A DNA stretch of 64,000 nt from the NCBI GenBank assembly GCA_016125275.1, contig WGMB01000003.1, positions 1,343,896-1,407,895 of the forward strand, in the 5' to 3' direction. The translations under genes were made by a program, and so were the position numbers. The stretch's first letter is position 1; each line of letters opens with the position of its first letter. The DNA is from Acidobacteriota bacterium. GTDB lineage: Bacteria > Acidobacteriota > Terriglobia > Bryobacterales > UBA6623. This document shows, one piece after another, positions 34,212 through 46,470 of the stretch. Under the pieces are notes generated by a model that was given only the letters and a program-made list of their open reading frames with translations, searched no databases and was not told the origin of the DNA.

Positions 34212-36068
34212 ATGCCTGTTACCCCCGAAATGCTGGCCGGTCTGAAAGACAAGGCCACCCAGTTGCGCATCGATTCGGTGCGCTCGACCAGCGCCGCAGG
34301 CAGCGGTCACCCCACGACCTGCGCCTCGGCCGCTGAGCTCATGTCGGCATTGTTCTTCAAGACGATGCGCTACGACCCGCAGAACCCTGCGGATCCGGCC
34401 AACGACATCTTCATCCTCTCGAAGGGACACGCCGCTCCGATCCTGTACGCGGCCTGGGCCGAAGCCGGCTACCTGAAGCGAGAGGATCTGCTGAACCTGC
34501 GCAAGATCGACTCCGACCTGGAGGGCCATCCCCCGGTCACGCTGCCGTTCGTGGACGTGGCGACCGGTTCGCTGGGCCAGGGCCTGCCGGTCGGCGTCGG
34601 CATGGCGGCGGTCGCCAAGCTCGACAAGCGCGACCAGCGCATCTTCGTGCTGATGGGCGACGGCGAGACGGCCGAGGGCTCGGTGTGGGAAGCGGCCTCG
34701 ATGGCCTCCTACGACAAGCTCGACAACCTGATCGCGATCGTCGACGTGAACCGCCTGGGCCAGAGCCGCGCGACGATGCTCGAGCATGACATGGCCGCCC
34801 ACAAGGCCCGCTGGGAAGCCTTTGGCTGGCACGCGATCGTGGTCGACGGTCATGACATGGAAGCCGTCGTGGCGGCCTTCGACGAAGCGATCACGCCGTC
34901 CGGCAAGCCGGCGGTGATCCTGGCCAAGACCTTCAAGGGCCGCGGCATTCCGTTTGCCGAGGACCACGAGGACTGGCACGGCAAGGCCTTCACCGGCGAC
35001 AAGGAGACCGAAGCGCTGGCCGCCCTGGAGTCGCAGTTCGTCGGTTCGGACTGGCAGTGGCAGCCGAACCTGCCGGCCAAGTCGACCTACGCGCCGGCCC
35101 CGCCGCAACCGATGCCGGCGCCGCCGTACGCGCTGGGCGGTAAGGAAGTCGCCACCCGCGAGGCCTTCGGCGCCGCGCTGGCGGCGATCGGCAAGGCCGA
35201 CGAGCGCGTGGTGGTGTTCGACGCCGACGTCGGCAACTCGACCTACACGCTGAAGCTCAAGGACGTGGCGCCGGAGCGCTTCTTCCAGAGCTTCATCGCC
35301 GAGCAGGTGATGGTGGGCGCGGCGATGGGCGCGGGTTGCCGCGGCAAGATTCCCTTCGCCTCCTCGTTCGCCTGCTTCCTCACGCGCGCGGCGGACTTCG
35401 TCCGCATGGGCGCGATCTCGAAGGCCAACCTCAAGTTGGTGGGAACCCACGCGGGCATCTCGATCGGCGAGGACGGCCCGTCGCAGATGGGCCTCGAAGA
35501 CCTGTCGATGACGGCCTGCGAGCCGGGCTACACGGTGCTGTATCCGTCGGACGCCACCAGCGCCTGGCGGGCGATCGAGCTCGTCGCCGGGACCCATGGT
35601 CCGGCGTACGTGCGCACCAGCCGCCCCAAGACGCCAATCGTCTACGGCCCGGATGAGCCGTTCGAGATCGGCAAGGCCAAGGTCGTGCGCCAGAGCGACG
35701 CCGACCAGGCCGTGGTCGTCGGCGCCGGCGTCACGCTGTTCGAGGCGCTCAAGGCGGCCGACGCTTTGGCGGCCGAAGGCGTGGCGGTGCGCGTGGTCGA
35801 CCTGTTCAGCATCCAGCCGGTCGATCAGGAGTTGCTGATCGCTTCGGCCAAGGCCGCCGGCGGCAAGGTCGTCACTGTCGAAGACCACTTCCCGCATGGC
35901 GGCGTGGGCGACGCGGTGCTCGGCGCTCTGGCCGGCGAGACCGGCGTGCAGGTGGTGAAGCTGGCGGTGCGGCAGATCGCCCGCAGCGGGCAGCCCGACG
36001 AGCTGCTCGACAAGTACGGCATCTCGGCGCCGCACATCGTGACCGCCGTAAAGTCGCTGCTCGGCTGA
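34212..36068 (+). CDS. tkt: Transketolase (short, animal-like form)
   Basis: A 618-residue thiamine-diphosphate enzyme that transfers two-carbon ketol units in the pentose phosphate pathway. The N-terminal half has SGHPTTCASAAELMSALFF and the cofactor motif GDGETAEGS through VDVN. The C-terminal half has the catalytic-Glu segment FIAEQVMVGAAMGAG. At 618 residues, without the roughly 40-residue insert of E. coli TktA, it matches the shorter vertebrate-type transketolases common in Acidobacteria. The ATG at 34212 (AAAGGA just upstream) replaces a longer frame from 34140. A minor GAGCC/GGCTC hairpin follows the gene. Confidence 0.92.
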   Translation: MPVTPEMLAGLKDKATQLRIDSVRSTSAAGSGHPTTCASAAELMSALFFKTMRYDPQNPADPANDIFILSKGHAAPILYAAWAEAGYLKREDLLNLRKIDSDLEGHPPVTLPFVDVATGSLGQGLPVGVGMAAVAKLDKRDQRIFVLMGDGETAEGSVWEAASMASYDKLDNLIAIVDVNRLGQSRATMLEHDMAAHKARWEAFGWHAIVVDGHDMEAVVAAFDEAITPSGKPAVILAKTFKGRGIPFAEDHEDWHGKAFTGDKETEALAALESQFVGSDWQWQPNLPAKSTYAPAPPQPMPAPPYALGGKEVATREAFGAALAAIGKADERVVVFDADVGNSTYTLKLKDVAPERFFQSFIAEQVMVGAAMGAGCRGKIPFASSFACFLTRAADFVRMGAISKANLKLVGTHAGISIGEDGPSQMGLEDLSMTACEPGYTVLYPSDATSAWRAIELVAGTHGPAYVRTSRPKTPIVYGPDEPFEIGKAKVVRQSDADQAVVVGAGVTLFEALKAADALAAEGVAVRVVDLFSIQPVDQELLIASAKAAGGKVVTVEDHFPHGGVGDAVLGALAGETGVQVVKLAVRQIARSGQPDELLDKYGISAPHIVTAVKSLLG

Positions 36069-36148
36069 ACAACGCGCGAGCCTGCGGGCTCACGAAAAGC
36101 GAGGTAGACTGGGGTTCGCGCCCGATCTGAAAAGGAGGAGACTCCCTT

Positions 36149-37387
36149 GTGACGGCGCGAATCCCTTTTCTTTTGGTCGCCGCCTTCCTCTCGGCGACGC
36201 CGCTGGCCGCTCAAACGTTCTCGGAAACCTTCGACGGCGGCCACAGCCCCACCGCTCCCGGTCCGCCCCTGCCGTGGAATTCCGCCGACTGGGACGTCCA
36301 GACGCACGTCCGCTCCGCCCAAGAGAAACTCGGGGCGCTCGACCCGCACGACGCCGACCATGGACCGGCCTGCGAGGCGCCGGGCGAGGACGGCTCGGTC
36401 ACCCATCCGGTCGAACGCATTGAGGACGCGGTCTACCAGTGCGCCAACCACGTGATGACGTCGTTCCGGGCCGACGACTACGGCCTGATCGCGCTCACGC
36501 CGCCGGCTCTGGCGGATTTCTCCCAGGGCGAGGCGACCATCGAGTTTGACATCAGCTCGTGGAGCGACAGCGCCCGCGACTGGTTCGGCGTGGTCCTGCA
36601 GCCGTTCGACGACCAGTTGCCGCTGCCCGTGGTGGAGTGGCTGCCGGACCTCAACGGCTTCGGCCGCCGCGCCCTGCACTTCGACTTCGGCGGCGGCGTG
36701 ATCTGTCCGGTGGTCTACCGCGACTTCGAGGCCGCCGAGGGGGGAGACAAGTTCGCCGGGGACTGCCGCTGGTGGGATTCCTGGGACGGCTACTTCGAGC
36801 CCTCGGCGATGGCGCGCCGCACGATCCGCATCACGGTTTCTCGCACCCGCGTGCGGGTGGAGATGCCCGAGGTCGGCTTGGTCTGGGCGGACATGAGCGT
36901 CGCCGACCTGGGTTGGGATCAGGCCGTGGTGAGCTTAGTGCACCACAGCTATACGCCGTTCAAGGACGGCAACGGCGGCCCCAACACCTGGCACTGGGAC
37001 GACGTGTCGATCGAGCCGGCGCGGCCGTTGACGATTCTGCAAGCGCAGCGGCGCTGGGCCAACGCGGACGGCGAGGCGTTCGTGTTTCCGAGCGGGGCCC
37101 CGGCCGGCGCGATGCTGCGCGGCAGCGCCATCGGGACGCGGCTGGAGCTGTCGTTCGACGCCGGCCTGAGCTGGCAGACTGCGGCCCGGCAGCCCTCGCA
37201 GAAAGATTCGCCGGTGTGGCAGTTCCTGCATCCCGTCCCGACGGGCGCCCGCGAGGTGCGGGTTCGCTCCGGCGGCGTCTATCCGGACTGGTGGTCCGGG
37301 GGCTGGATCGCCAAGGACCTGAGTCTGCTGGCCGTGGAACCGCCGCGCGGCATCCGGCCGAGCCGCAGCCGGAGGCGCTCCCGCTAG
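36149..37387 (+). CDS. Exported protein of unknown function (412 aa)
   Basis: Not recognised. A Sec signal (RIPFLLVAAFLSATPLAAQ) is followed by FSETFDGG and a beta-rich region with a lectin-like flavour (ATIEFDISSWSDSARDWFGVVLQPF, NTWHWDDVSIEPA, and later RLELSFDAGLSWQTA). It recalls concanavalin-like jelly-roll folds used to bind sugars. Four cysteines are present. The tail is Arg/Ser-rich. The GTG start at 36149 has one of the best Shine-Dalgarno sequences in the window (AAAAGGAGGAG, 8 nt spacing), and TAGACT at 36105-36110 may be its -10. This suggests high translation. Confidence 0.65.
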   Translation: MTARIPFLLVAAFLSATPLAAQTFSETFDGGHSPTAPGPPLPWNSADWDVQTHVRSAQEKLGALDPHDADHGPACEAPGEDGSVTHPVERIEDAVYQCANHVMTSFRADDYGLIALTPPALADFSQGEATIEFDISSWSDSARDWFGVVLQPFDDQLPLPVVEWLPDLNGFGRRALHFDFGGGVICPVVYRDFEAAEGGDKFAGDCRWWDSWDGYFEPSAMARRTIRITVSRTRVRVEMPEVGLVWADMSVADLGWDQAVVSLVHHSYTPFKDGNGGPNTWHWDDVSIEPARPLTILQAQRRWANADGEAFVFPSGAPAGAMLRGSAIGTRLELSFDAGLSWQTAARQPSQKDSPVWQFLHPVPTGAREVRVRSGGVYPDWWSGGWIAKDLSLLAVEPPRGIRPSRSRRRSR

Positions 37388-37395
37388 GGGACGCG

Positions 37396-37983
37396 CTATC
37401 GCACACAACGGTAGACGAAGGCGGGCGGCAAGTTGCGCCACACGACCGGCGAATAGCGCACCCGCGTAAAGCTGCGATGCAGCCGCTCGCGAAAGCGATG
37501 CGCGCTGGGCAGGCACAAGCCGTGGGCGTACGCGAACGTCACAAAGCGTCCGCCGGGCCGCAACACTGAGCAGGTCGCCTCCAGCAGCCGGGTCTGCTCG
37601 CGCGAGCCGAAGGCCGCCCAGGGCAGCCCGCTCACCACGACGTCCGCCTGCGGCAGCCCCAGCTCGCTGAGCAGCGCGGGCGCCCGCTCCACCGAGCACT
37701 CGTGGAGCTCCAGTTTGGGGTGGGAGCGGCGCAGCCGTTCGGCGAACTCCGGGTTGACCTCCAGGCTCAGCAGCCGGGAACTCTCGCCCTTCTCCTCCAT
37801 CAGCTTGCGGGTGAACGAGCCCGTTCCCGGGCCGTACTCCACGATCAAGCCGGCCTCCCGCAGGTTCAGCCCGTGCGTGATGGCGGCGGCCAAATGCCGG
37901 GAGCTGGGCGCGATGGCGCCGGTGACGGTCGGCTTGCGCAGGAACTCGCGCAGAAAAACGTAGGAGTCGGTGGATGAAGTCAT
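37396..37983 (-). CDS. SAM-dependent methyltransferase, PmtA/KsgA-like
   Basis: A 195-residue class I methyltransferase. The SAM-binding segment is VEYGPGTGSFT (about 48-58), then LLSLEVNPEF and the NPPF-like SGLPWAAF. The order and the N-terminal phrase VTGAIAPSSRHLA match the small group that includes phospholipid N-methyltransferases (PmtA) and rRNA-dimethylase-like proteins. Lipid methylation is the more likely role. The ATG at 37983 is used; a TTG at 38013 is in frame. It lies 65 bp downstream of the TIR gene on the same strand and could be co-transcribed with it. Confidence 0.72.
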   Translation of the reverse strand: MTSSTDSYVFLREFLRKPTVTGAIAPSSRHLAAAITHGLNLREAGLIVEYGPGTGSFTRKLMEEKGESSRLLSLEVNPEFAERLRRSHPKLELHECSVERAPALLSELGLPQADVVVSGLPWAAFGSREQTRLLEATCSVLRPGGRFVTFAYAHGLCLPSAHRFRERLHRSFTRVRYSPVVWRNLPPAFVYRCVR

Positions 37984-38048
37984 GTCGGCCGGCTCTACCA
38001 GTACGAATCGCAAAGACCGAATGTTCCCGGTCTCGCCAGGAGATGCGG

Positions 38049-39959
38049 CTACTGCGACGGTCTCTGGCGCAAAACGTGCAGTTGCCTGCGGGCGCTGTCG
38101 GCTTCCTCCACCAGACGGCGGCTCTCGACGCCGGTGGTCAGGCGGCTGCGGTTGAGCAGATCGTCGCTGAGCCGTTCCAGCACCACCGCGCGGTCCGCCG
38201 TCGGCAGCAGCGGATTGACGGCGGCGGAGCGTTGCGCGTCAATGGCTGCGTCGAGCAGTTGCGGCGCCTCGCTCGGCGCAACGAGCTGCGAACGGGTGGA
38301 TAGGGCCGCGGCCTTGGCGACCTCGGTTTCGGCGCGCTCGGCCTCGCGCCCAAAACGCTCGTATTTCTTGGCCGCCTGGTCATAGCTCCGCGAGGCCTCG
38401 TCGAGCAGCCGGGCCTTGTCCTCCGGCGGGGCCTCCTTCGCCACGGCGGTCACGGCGCCCGCGAAATTGCGCTGGATCTCCGGCGCCTGAGAGACCGACA
38501 GCGCCGCGCCGAAGGAAGCCATGGCGCCCTCGGCGTCACCCTGCGCCTGCAAGGCCTCGCCGCGCCGGTTCTGCAGATCGGCGAAGGCGTACGGACGCTG
38601 CTTCGGGTCGATGGCCGCCAGCGCCTTGTCGTACGCCGCCTGGGCCTTTCCGAGCTCGCCGGCGTTCTTCCAGGCGTCGCCGGCTTCGGTCCAGGCTTTG
38701 ATCGACTCGAACAGCCGCGCGGCTTCGGCGAAGTCGCCGCGGCCGGCCGCCGCCAGGGCCTGTTGCTTGACGTCGGGGCTCTCGGAGGCCAGCTCGAGCG
38801 TGCCGCTGTTGCCGTCGAAGATCCCTTGCAGCCATTGGATCGGCCCAGGCGAGGCGTTGACCTCGGCCGGGGCGGGCGGCGCGATGTCCTGCGGCGTCGC
38901 CGACAGTTGCCGCAGCTTGGTCTGCACCGCTTGGGCGTCCACGCCGCGCTCCAGCGACCAGCGCTCCACGTAGTTCGCAAAGGGCGTCTGCCCGGCGGGC
39001 GCTCCCGGCGGCAGGGCGCGGGATTCCTCCAGCGCGGCGGACACCAGCCCGGACAGCGAGGCGTCGCTCAAGAAGTCCGGCGACCCCTTCGGCCGCAGTT
39101 CCACATCGAAGGCTTCGCGCGCGGGCAACGCGATCTTGCCGTTCATCGGCTGGTAGAGGACATAGTCGTCCAGCAGCACGCCGATGGTGACGCGGTCGCC
39201 CGGCCCCAGCCCCGCAGGCAGGCTGAACGTGGCCGCCCCGAAGGAGTTGGTGTCGCGCTCCTGGTCGGCCTCGAACAGAAACGTCTTCGCGCCGGAGGCC
39301 GGAACGCCGGACTCGGGGGGCTTGCGCAGCACGCGCAGGCTCAGCCGGTCGTCCGGCGGCTCGGGCCACAGCGCCCAGCCGGCGGTCAGCGCGATGGCCA
39401 CCAGGGCCAGAGCGATGATGCGCCGGCTCCACCCGCCGCCGTCGTCCACGTGGATGTGAATCTCCTCGCTGCCGTCGAGCAGCGGACGCAGCATCTCGAG
39501 GGCGCGCTGCACGGAGGGCTCGGACTCCCTCTCGAGCTCGGCGAAGACCTTCTCCTTGCGGGGCGCCTTGGGCTCGGGCGGCTCGATTCCCAGCAGATCA
39601 GCGGCCAGGCGGGCTGCACCGCCGTCGAAATCCTTCTGCAAGGAGATGCCATGCCGCGAGCGCAGTGAAGCGGGCAGCTTGGTCTTATCGAGGAAGCAGG
39701 ACAGCACCGGCCGTCCCAGAGCCAGCGCCGTCGTCCACTCCAGGGTCACGAAGTCGGACTGCTCGGCGCTCCGCGACCACAGCAGCACCACGCCCTCGCG
39801 CCCCTCGATCGCCTCGCCCAAACGCTTGGGCCACAGGTCGCCGGCACGCAAGTCGCCCTCGTCGCGCCAAACGTCCACGCCTTGGGAGGAGAGAGCGGCT
39901 TCCAGGCGTTTGGCGGCGTCGAGATCCTCGTGCGAATAGCTGAGGAAGACGGATTTCAT
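38049..39959 (-). CDS. TIR-domain protein with membrane helix and TPR-like C-terminus
   Basis: A 636-residue protein. The N-terminal TIR domain begins MKSVFLSYSHED and includes the loop RDEGDLRAGD. Glu74, in SDFVTLEWTTAL, aligns with the catalytic glutamate of NAD-cleaving TIR domains. After a charged linker a membrane helix (IIALALVAIALTAGWALW, residues about 181-198) crosses the membrane, followed by a beta-rich extracytoplasmic part. TPR-like helical repeats (about 400-560, for example EAARLFESIKAWTEAGDAW and AQAAYDKALAAI) extend to the C-terminus. A cytosolic TIR controlled by an outside sensor is the inferred design. A TAGAAT box (39975-39980) lies 15 nt before the start. Confidence 0.82.
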   Translation of the reverse strand: MKSVFLSYSHEDLDAAKRLEAALSSQGVDVWRDEGDLRAGDLWPKRLGEAIEGREGVVLLWSRSAEQSDFVTLEWTTALALGRPVLSCFLDKTKLPASLRSRHGISLQKDFDGGAARLAADLLGIEPPEPKAPRKEKVFAELERESEPSVQRALEMLRPLLDGSEEIHIHVDDGGGWSRRIIALALVAIALTAGWALWPEPPDDRLSLRVLRKPPESGVPASGAKTFLFEADQERDTNSFGAATFSLPAGLGPGDRVTIGVLLDDYVLYQPMNGKIALPAREAFDVELRPKGSPDFLSDASLSGLVSAALEESRALPPGAPAGQTPFANYVERWSLERGVDAQAVQTKLRQLSATPQDIAPPAPAEVNASPGPIQWLQGIFDGNSGTLELASESPDVKQQALAAAGRGDFAEAARLFESIKAWTEAGDAWKNAGELGKAQAAYDKALAAIDPKQRPYAFADLQNRRGEALQAQGDAEGAMASFGAALSVSQAPEIQRNFAGAVTAVAKEAPPEDKARLLDEASRSYDQAAKKYERFGREAERAETEVAKAAALSTRSQLVAPSEAPQLLDAAIDAQRSAAVNPLLPTADRAVVLERLSDDLLNRSRLTTGVESRRLVEEADSARRQLHVLRQRPSQ

Positions 39960-40036
39960 GAGCGCGCCAAGAACATTCTATGCGCGAATTCGTCGCGCGG
40001 AGGAAAAATCGTCGCCGCGCCCGCAGCCGGGCGTCC

Positions 40037-41239
40037 TCAGCCGTAGGCTTCCCAGTATTTGCCGTTGAGCTCGTAGCCGATGCCGGGTCGGTCGAGCACT
40101 TCGAGCATGCCGCCCTTGCCGATCGGCTCCTCCGGCGTGACGCATTCGCCGCGCCACGGAACCTCTCCGTAGGCGAACTCCAGGATCTGGAAGTTCGGCA
40201 GAGTGGCGCAGACCTGGGCGGCGGCCATGTTGCCGATCGGAGAGGCCGGGCCGTGCGGCGAGCAGGCCATGCCGGCGGCTTCGGCCATCGCGGCGATCTT
40301 CTTCAGCTCCAGCATGCCGCCGCAGAACTTCATGTCCGGCATTACGATGTCGACGGCCTTTCCGGCGATGTAGGGCAGAAACTCGCCGACGCCGAACAGA
40401 GACTCCCCGCCGGCCGTCGGCATCCGGGCGACGGCGTTGAGCGCCGCCAGGTTGGGGATGCCCGGCGTTGCCTCCTCGAACCAGAACAGCTTCTGCGGCT
40501 CCAGCCGGAGGGCCACTTCGATGGCCTGCTCGCGGCTGAACTTGCTGTGGCCGTCGACGAGCAGGTCGCGGTCCGGCCCGATCGTTTGGCGCACGGCGGC
40601 GATGCAGTCGATGCCGAGCTGCGTGCCGTCGGCGAAGCGTTCGTGGTCCGGGTCGTTGGGCTTCAGGTGGTCGAACGAGGCCATCTTGAAGGCGTCGAAC
40701 CCGGCGTCGAGCCCGCGTTGGGCCATCTGCGAGAAGCCTTCCGGCGTGCGCGCCTCGCCTTTGGTCGCCCGGTTGATGTTGGCGTAGTTGTGAACCTGGG
40801 AGCGCAACCGTCCGCCGAAGAGCTCTGAGCAGGGCAGGCCCAGGACCTTGCCTTGCAGGTCCCACAAGCACTGTTCGAGACCGGCGAAGGCGGCGGCCGC
40901 GGGGCGGTGGTCGCGACCGCCGTTCTGGGCCGCGATCACCGGCAGGGCGACCTGGCGCAGCCCCTCGACCTCGAAGACCGTCCGCCCTTCCATGGCGGCG
41001 AACATCTTGCGGGCCATGGTGACGCAGACCTTCGGCTCGGCGGCGGCGTGGGTGGCGTCGCCCAGGCCGGTCAGGCCGTTGTCCGTCTCCACTTGCAGCG
41101 CCAGCCAGGCGCGCGGGCCGACCATGGCGCGGTAGAAGCGCAGCTTGGCGATTTTGGGCGATTTTCGGGTCTGTCCGGGGAGGACGGAGGCGGCGAAGGC
41201 GGCTCCGGCGGCGGCGCCGAGCCATTGTCTGCGTTGCAT
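40037..41239 (-). CDS. Enolase-superfamily acid-sugar dehydratase, DgoD-like, exported
   Basis: A 400-residue member of the mandelate-racemase/galactonate-dehydratase group. Metal ligands and bases appear in order: VDGHSKFS (Asp plus His, as the D-x-H general acid of galactonate dehydratase), WFEEATP, GGESLFG, MPDMKFCGG and SPHGPASPIG with the His of the His-Asp dyad. The usual K-x-K is FKMAS, with only the first Lys, again as in DgoD. The N-terminus MQRRQWLGAAAGAAFAAS looks like a Tat signal, unusual for a sugar-acid dehydratase. It has its own -10 box and lies 11 bp downstream of the permease gene. Confidence 0.78.
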   Translation of the reverse strand: MQRRQWLGAAAGAAFAASVLPGQTRKSPKIAKLRFYRAMVGPRAWLALQVETDNGLTGLGDATHAAAEPKVCVTMARKMFAAMEGRTVFEVEGLRQVALPVIAAQNGGRDHRPAAAAFAGLEQCLWDLQGKVLGLPCSELFGGRLRSQVHNYANINRATKGEARTPEGFSQMAQRGLDAGFDAFKMASFDHLKPNDPDHERFADGTQLGIDCIAAVRQTIGPDRDLLVDGHSKFSREQAIEVALRLEPQKLFWFEEATPGIPNLAALNAVARMPTAGGESLFGVGEFLPYIAGKAVDIVMPDMKFCGGMLELKKIAAMAEAAGMACSPHGPASPIGNMAAAQVCATLPNFQILEFAYGEVPWRGECVTPEEPIGKGGMLEVLDRPGIGYELNGKYWEAYG

Positions 41240-41250
41240 CGCGGATGATT

Positions 41251-42195
<945 letters not shown>

Positions 42196-42201
42196 ACGGC
42201 C

Positions 42202-42207
42202 ATTCTA
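42202..42207 (-). promoter_or_regulatory. -10 box TAGAAT overlapping the methyltransferase stop codon
   Basis: The TAG stop of the methyltransferase gene (42205-42207) is the first half of TAGAAT. The box ends 6 nt before the TTG start (42195) of the permease gene. Confidence 0.5.
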
Positions 42208-43182
42208 GCCGACCGGCGCCGGCTTGCGGGCCCGCACAGCGACGCGGGGCGCCAACGCGGCGGGCCAATGCAAGCGGTTGGAGAGCTGGAGCAGGCTGCG
42301 CCGCCCGCCCTCCAGATGGGCCGTGAACAGCGGCGCGGGCCGCAACGACTCGACCGTCAGCCCCGCGCACTCGAACAGCCCGCGCAGCTCTGCCCCGCCC
42401 GGCAGACGGACGTTTTGGTAGTCGTGGCCGCGCAGAGCCCTGACGTACGGCCCCTGCCAAGCCCGGGGCAGCCAGCCCACGCCGGGCAGGCGCACATGGG
42501 GCTCGGGCAATATCGAAAAGCGGTTGTTGGAGGCCGCATAGGCCCAGCCGCCGGGCGCCAGCGTCCGCGCCATCTCCGCGACGGCCGCGCGCGGCTCCGC
42601 GACATGTTCGAGCAGGTCGTTGGCGCACAGCGACGGCAGCGAACCGTCGGCGAACGGCAGAGACTCCGCGTTGGCGCAGACCAGCGGGGGGTCCAAGCCC
42701 AGCTCCCGCAGCCTCTCGCGGCCGATCAGCAGCCAGCGGAAGGCCGCATCGAGCCCGATCAGCGTCCGGCCGCTCTGCCCGGCGGCGGCCAGCAGCCCTC
42801 CGGAACCGCAACCGAGATCGAGCGTTGGGGCGGCTCCGAGCTCCGCCAGCAGCTCGCCGCCGACGGCGACCTCGCCCTGCTGCCGCCGGATGTGGCCCGC
42901 CGCGAGCGCGGGTTGCAGCTCCGGCGTCATCGCCCAGTAAGCCTCCAGCGCCCCGGAAAAGCCGCGTCCGCCGGCCTTCTCGAGCGCGGCCAGGCCCTTG
43001 GCGCGGTCGTCCCTTTGGGAGAGAAAGCGGTCCGGCTGCAAGCGCAGGTCGGGGATGCCGGAAACCACCGGGAAGGCCCTACCGCAGCCCGAGCATTCGA
43101 GCGACGCGGCGGACTCCCGCAAGAAGCCCCGGCAGGCGGGGCAGACCAGAGCGGCGCCCGCCGCCTCGAACCGCTCGATCAC
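42205..43182 (-). CDS. Class I methyltransferase with N-terminal zinc ribbon
   Basis: A 325-residue SAM-dependent methyltransferase. The N-terminus is a zinc ribbon (Cys14 and Cys17 in CPAC, Cys30 and Cys33 in CSGC) like Trm112. The SAM-binding motif LDLGCGSGG (about 121) leads into LIGLDAAFRWL and a LCANDLLEHVAEP segment. The architecture is that of small-molecule or glycan methyltransferases encoded in polysaccharide clusters. Its start overlaps the stop of the polysaccharide deacetylase gene by four bases (ATGA), so the two are translationally coupled and probably modify the same polymer or lipid carrier. Confidence 0.8.
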   Translation of the reverse strand: MIERFEAAGAALVCPACRGFLRESAASLECSGCGRAFPVVSGIPDLRLQPDRFLSQRDDRAKGLAALEKAGGRGFSGALEAYWAMTPELQPALAAGHIRRQQGEVAVGGELLAELGAAPTLDLGCGSGGLLAAAGQSGRTLIGLDAAFRWLLIGRERLRELGLDPPLVCANAESLPFADGSLPSLCANDLLEHVAEPRAAVAEMARTLAPGGWAYAASNNRFSILPEPHVRLPGVGWLPRAWQGPYVRALRGHDYQNVRLPGGAELRGLFECAGLTVESLRPAPLFTAHLEGGRRSLLQLSNRLHWPAALAPRVAVRARKPAPVG

Positions 43183-43934
43183 GCCGGACCCAGCAGAGTC
43201 TGCTTGCCGCGGCGCAGCGCGGCGCGCGCCACCAGATACGCGCCGGTCGAGCGACGGAACAGCCGCCGGAACCAGAACAGGTCGCGCAGGTAGCAGACGT
43301 CGACCCGCTCCAGGCTCTCCGGTTTCGGCTCGGCGCTCAGATAGCCGAGGCGCGTCGAGCAGCCGATTTCGAAGTTCTCGGCCACCAGCCGCCGCAGAGG
43401 CTCGTTCTCGGCGCCGTAAGGATAGGCGAAGGTGGTCACGGGTTCGCCGATGCGGTCCTCGAGCGCGCGCTTGGAGCCCAGCACCTCTTCGCGCGCCTTA
43501 TCGAACGGCAGCCGCGTCAGCGAGGGGTGCGTCATCGAGTGCGCGCCGATCTGGACGCCGGCCTTCTGCAGCTCGGCAATCTTCGACCAGGTCAGCAGGT
43601 CTCGTGAGCGGAACTCACCCGGCTGCCCCGGCCAGTCGCTGACGCCGCCGCCGTAGCCGGCCACCAGGAAGACCGTGGCCTTGAGTCGAAAGTCGCTCAG
43701 CGCCGGAAAGGCTTGGGTATAAAAGTTCGCAAAACCGTCGTCGAAGGTGAGCGACAGGGCCGGCTGCCCGGCCTCGAAACCCTGCCCGGCCAGCAGTTGC
43801 TGCGGCGTGACCGAGGGAATGCCCCGCTCGAACAAGCTGCGCATCTGGCTGCGGAAGACGCTGGGCTCGATCGACAAGACCGAGCCGGAGTCATCCAGGG
43901 AGTGATACATCAAGATCGCCCGAAAACGGGACAT
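43179..43934 (-). CDS. Polysaccharide deacetylase (NodB domain)
   Basis: A 251-residue carbohydrate esterase family 4 enzyme. The NodB motifs are TFDDG (catalytic Asp and metal Asp), HSMTHP (metal His pair), a R-x-x-x-xPYG-type FAYPYG, and a late segment. It begins MSRFRAILMYHSL, and no signal peptide is seen, so location is uncertain. It would remove N- or O-acetyl groups from a polysaccharide. It is the first gene of a unit with the methyltransferase at 42205. The ATG at 43934 is used although the frame stays open to 43988. It is divergent from sthA. Confidence 0.85.
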   Translation of the reverse strand: MSRFRAILMYHSLDDSGSVLSIEPSVFRSQMRSLFERGIPSVTPQQLLAGQGFEAGQPALSLTFDDGFANFYTQAFPALSDFRLKATVFLVAGYGGGVSDWPGQPGEFRSRDLLTWSKIAELQKAGVQIGAHSMTHPSLTRLPFDKAREEVLGSKRALEDRIGEPVTTFAYPYGAENEPLRRLVAENFEIGCSTRLGYLSAEPKPESLERVDVCYLRDLFWFRRLFRRSTGAYLVARAALRRGKQTLLGPA

Positions 43935-43982
43935 GACTTCTGTTGCGACCCTGTCTCGACGATAGCCGATTGTGGGGATAAA

Positions 43983-44006
43983 CGTCACGGTGGCCGAGCC
44001 GTGACG
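43983..44006. promoter_or_regulatory. Inverted repeat between divergent deacetylase and sthA genes
   Basis: CGTCACGG and CCGTGACG are perfect 8-bp arms separated by 8 nt, between the two divergent starts (43934 and 44054). It could be an operator for either gene or a hairpin in the deacetylase transcript. Confidence 0.4.
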
Positions 44007-44053
44007 GCGGGGCTTCTACAATAGGGGCGGGCGGGGGTTTCCACAATAAGAAT

Positions 44054-46445
<2,392 letters not shown>

Positions 46446-46470
46446 ATCACGCTGTCGAAGCAGAACAGAT

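Noticed and set aside
20508-39959. DUF4384, caspase-like and TIR genes as one defence island
   Set aside because: They are 7-10 kb apart with unrelated genes between, two of the three are exported, and no toxin, nuclease or mobile-element genes accompany them. Each is reported separately.
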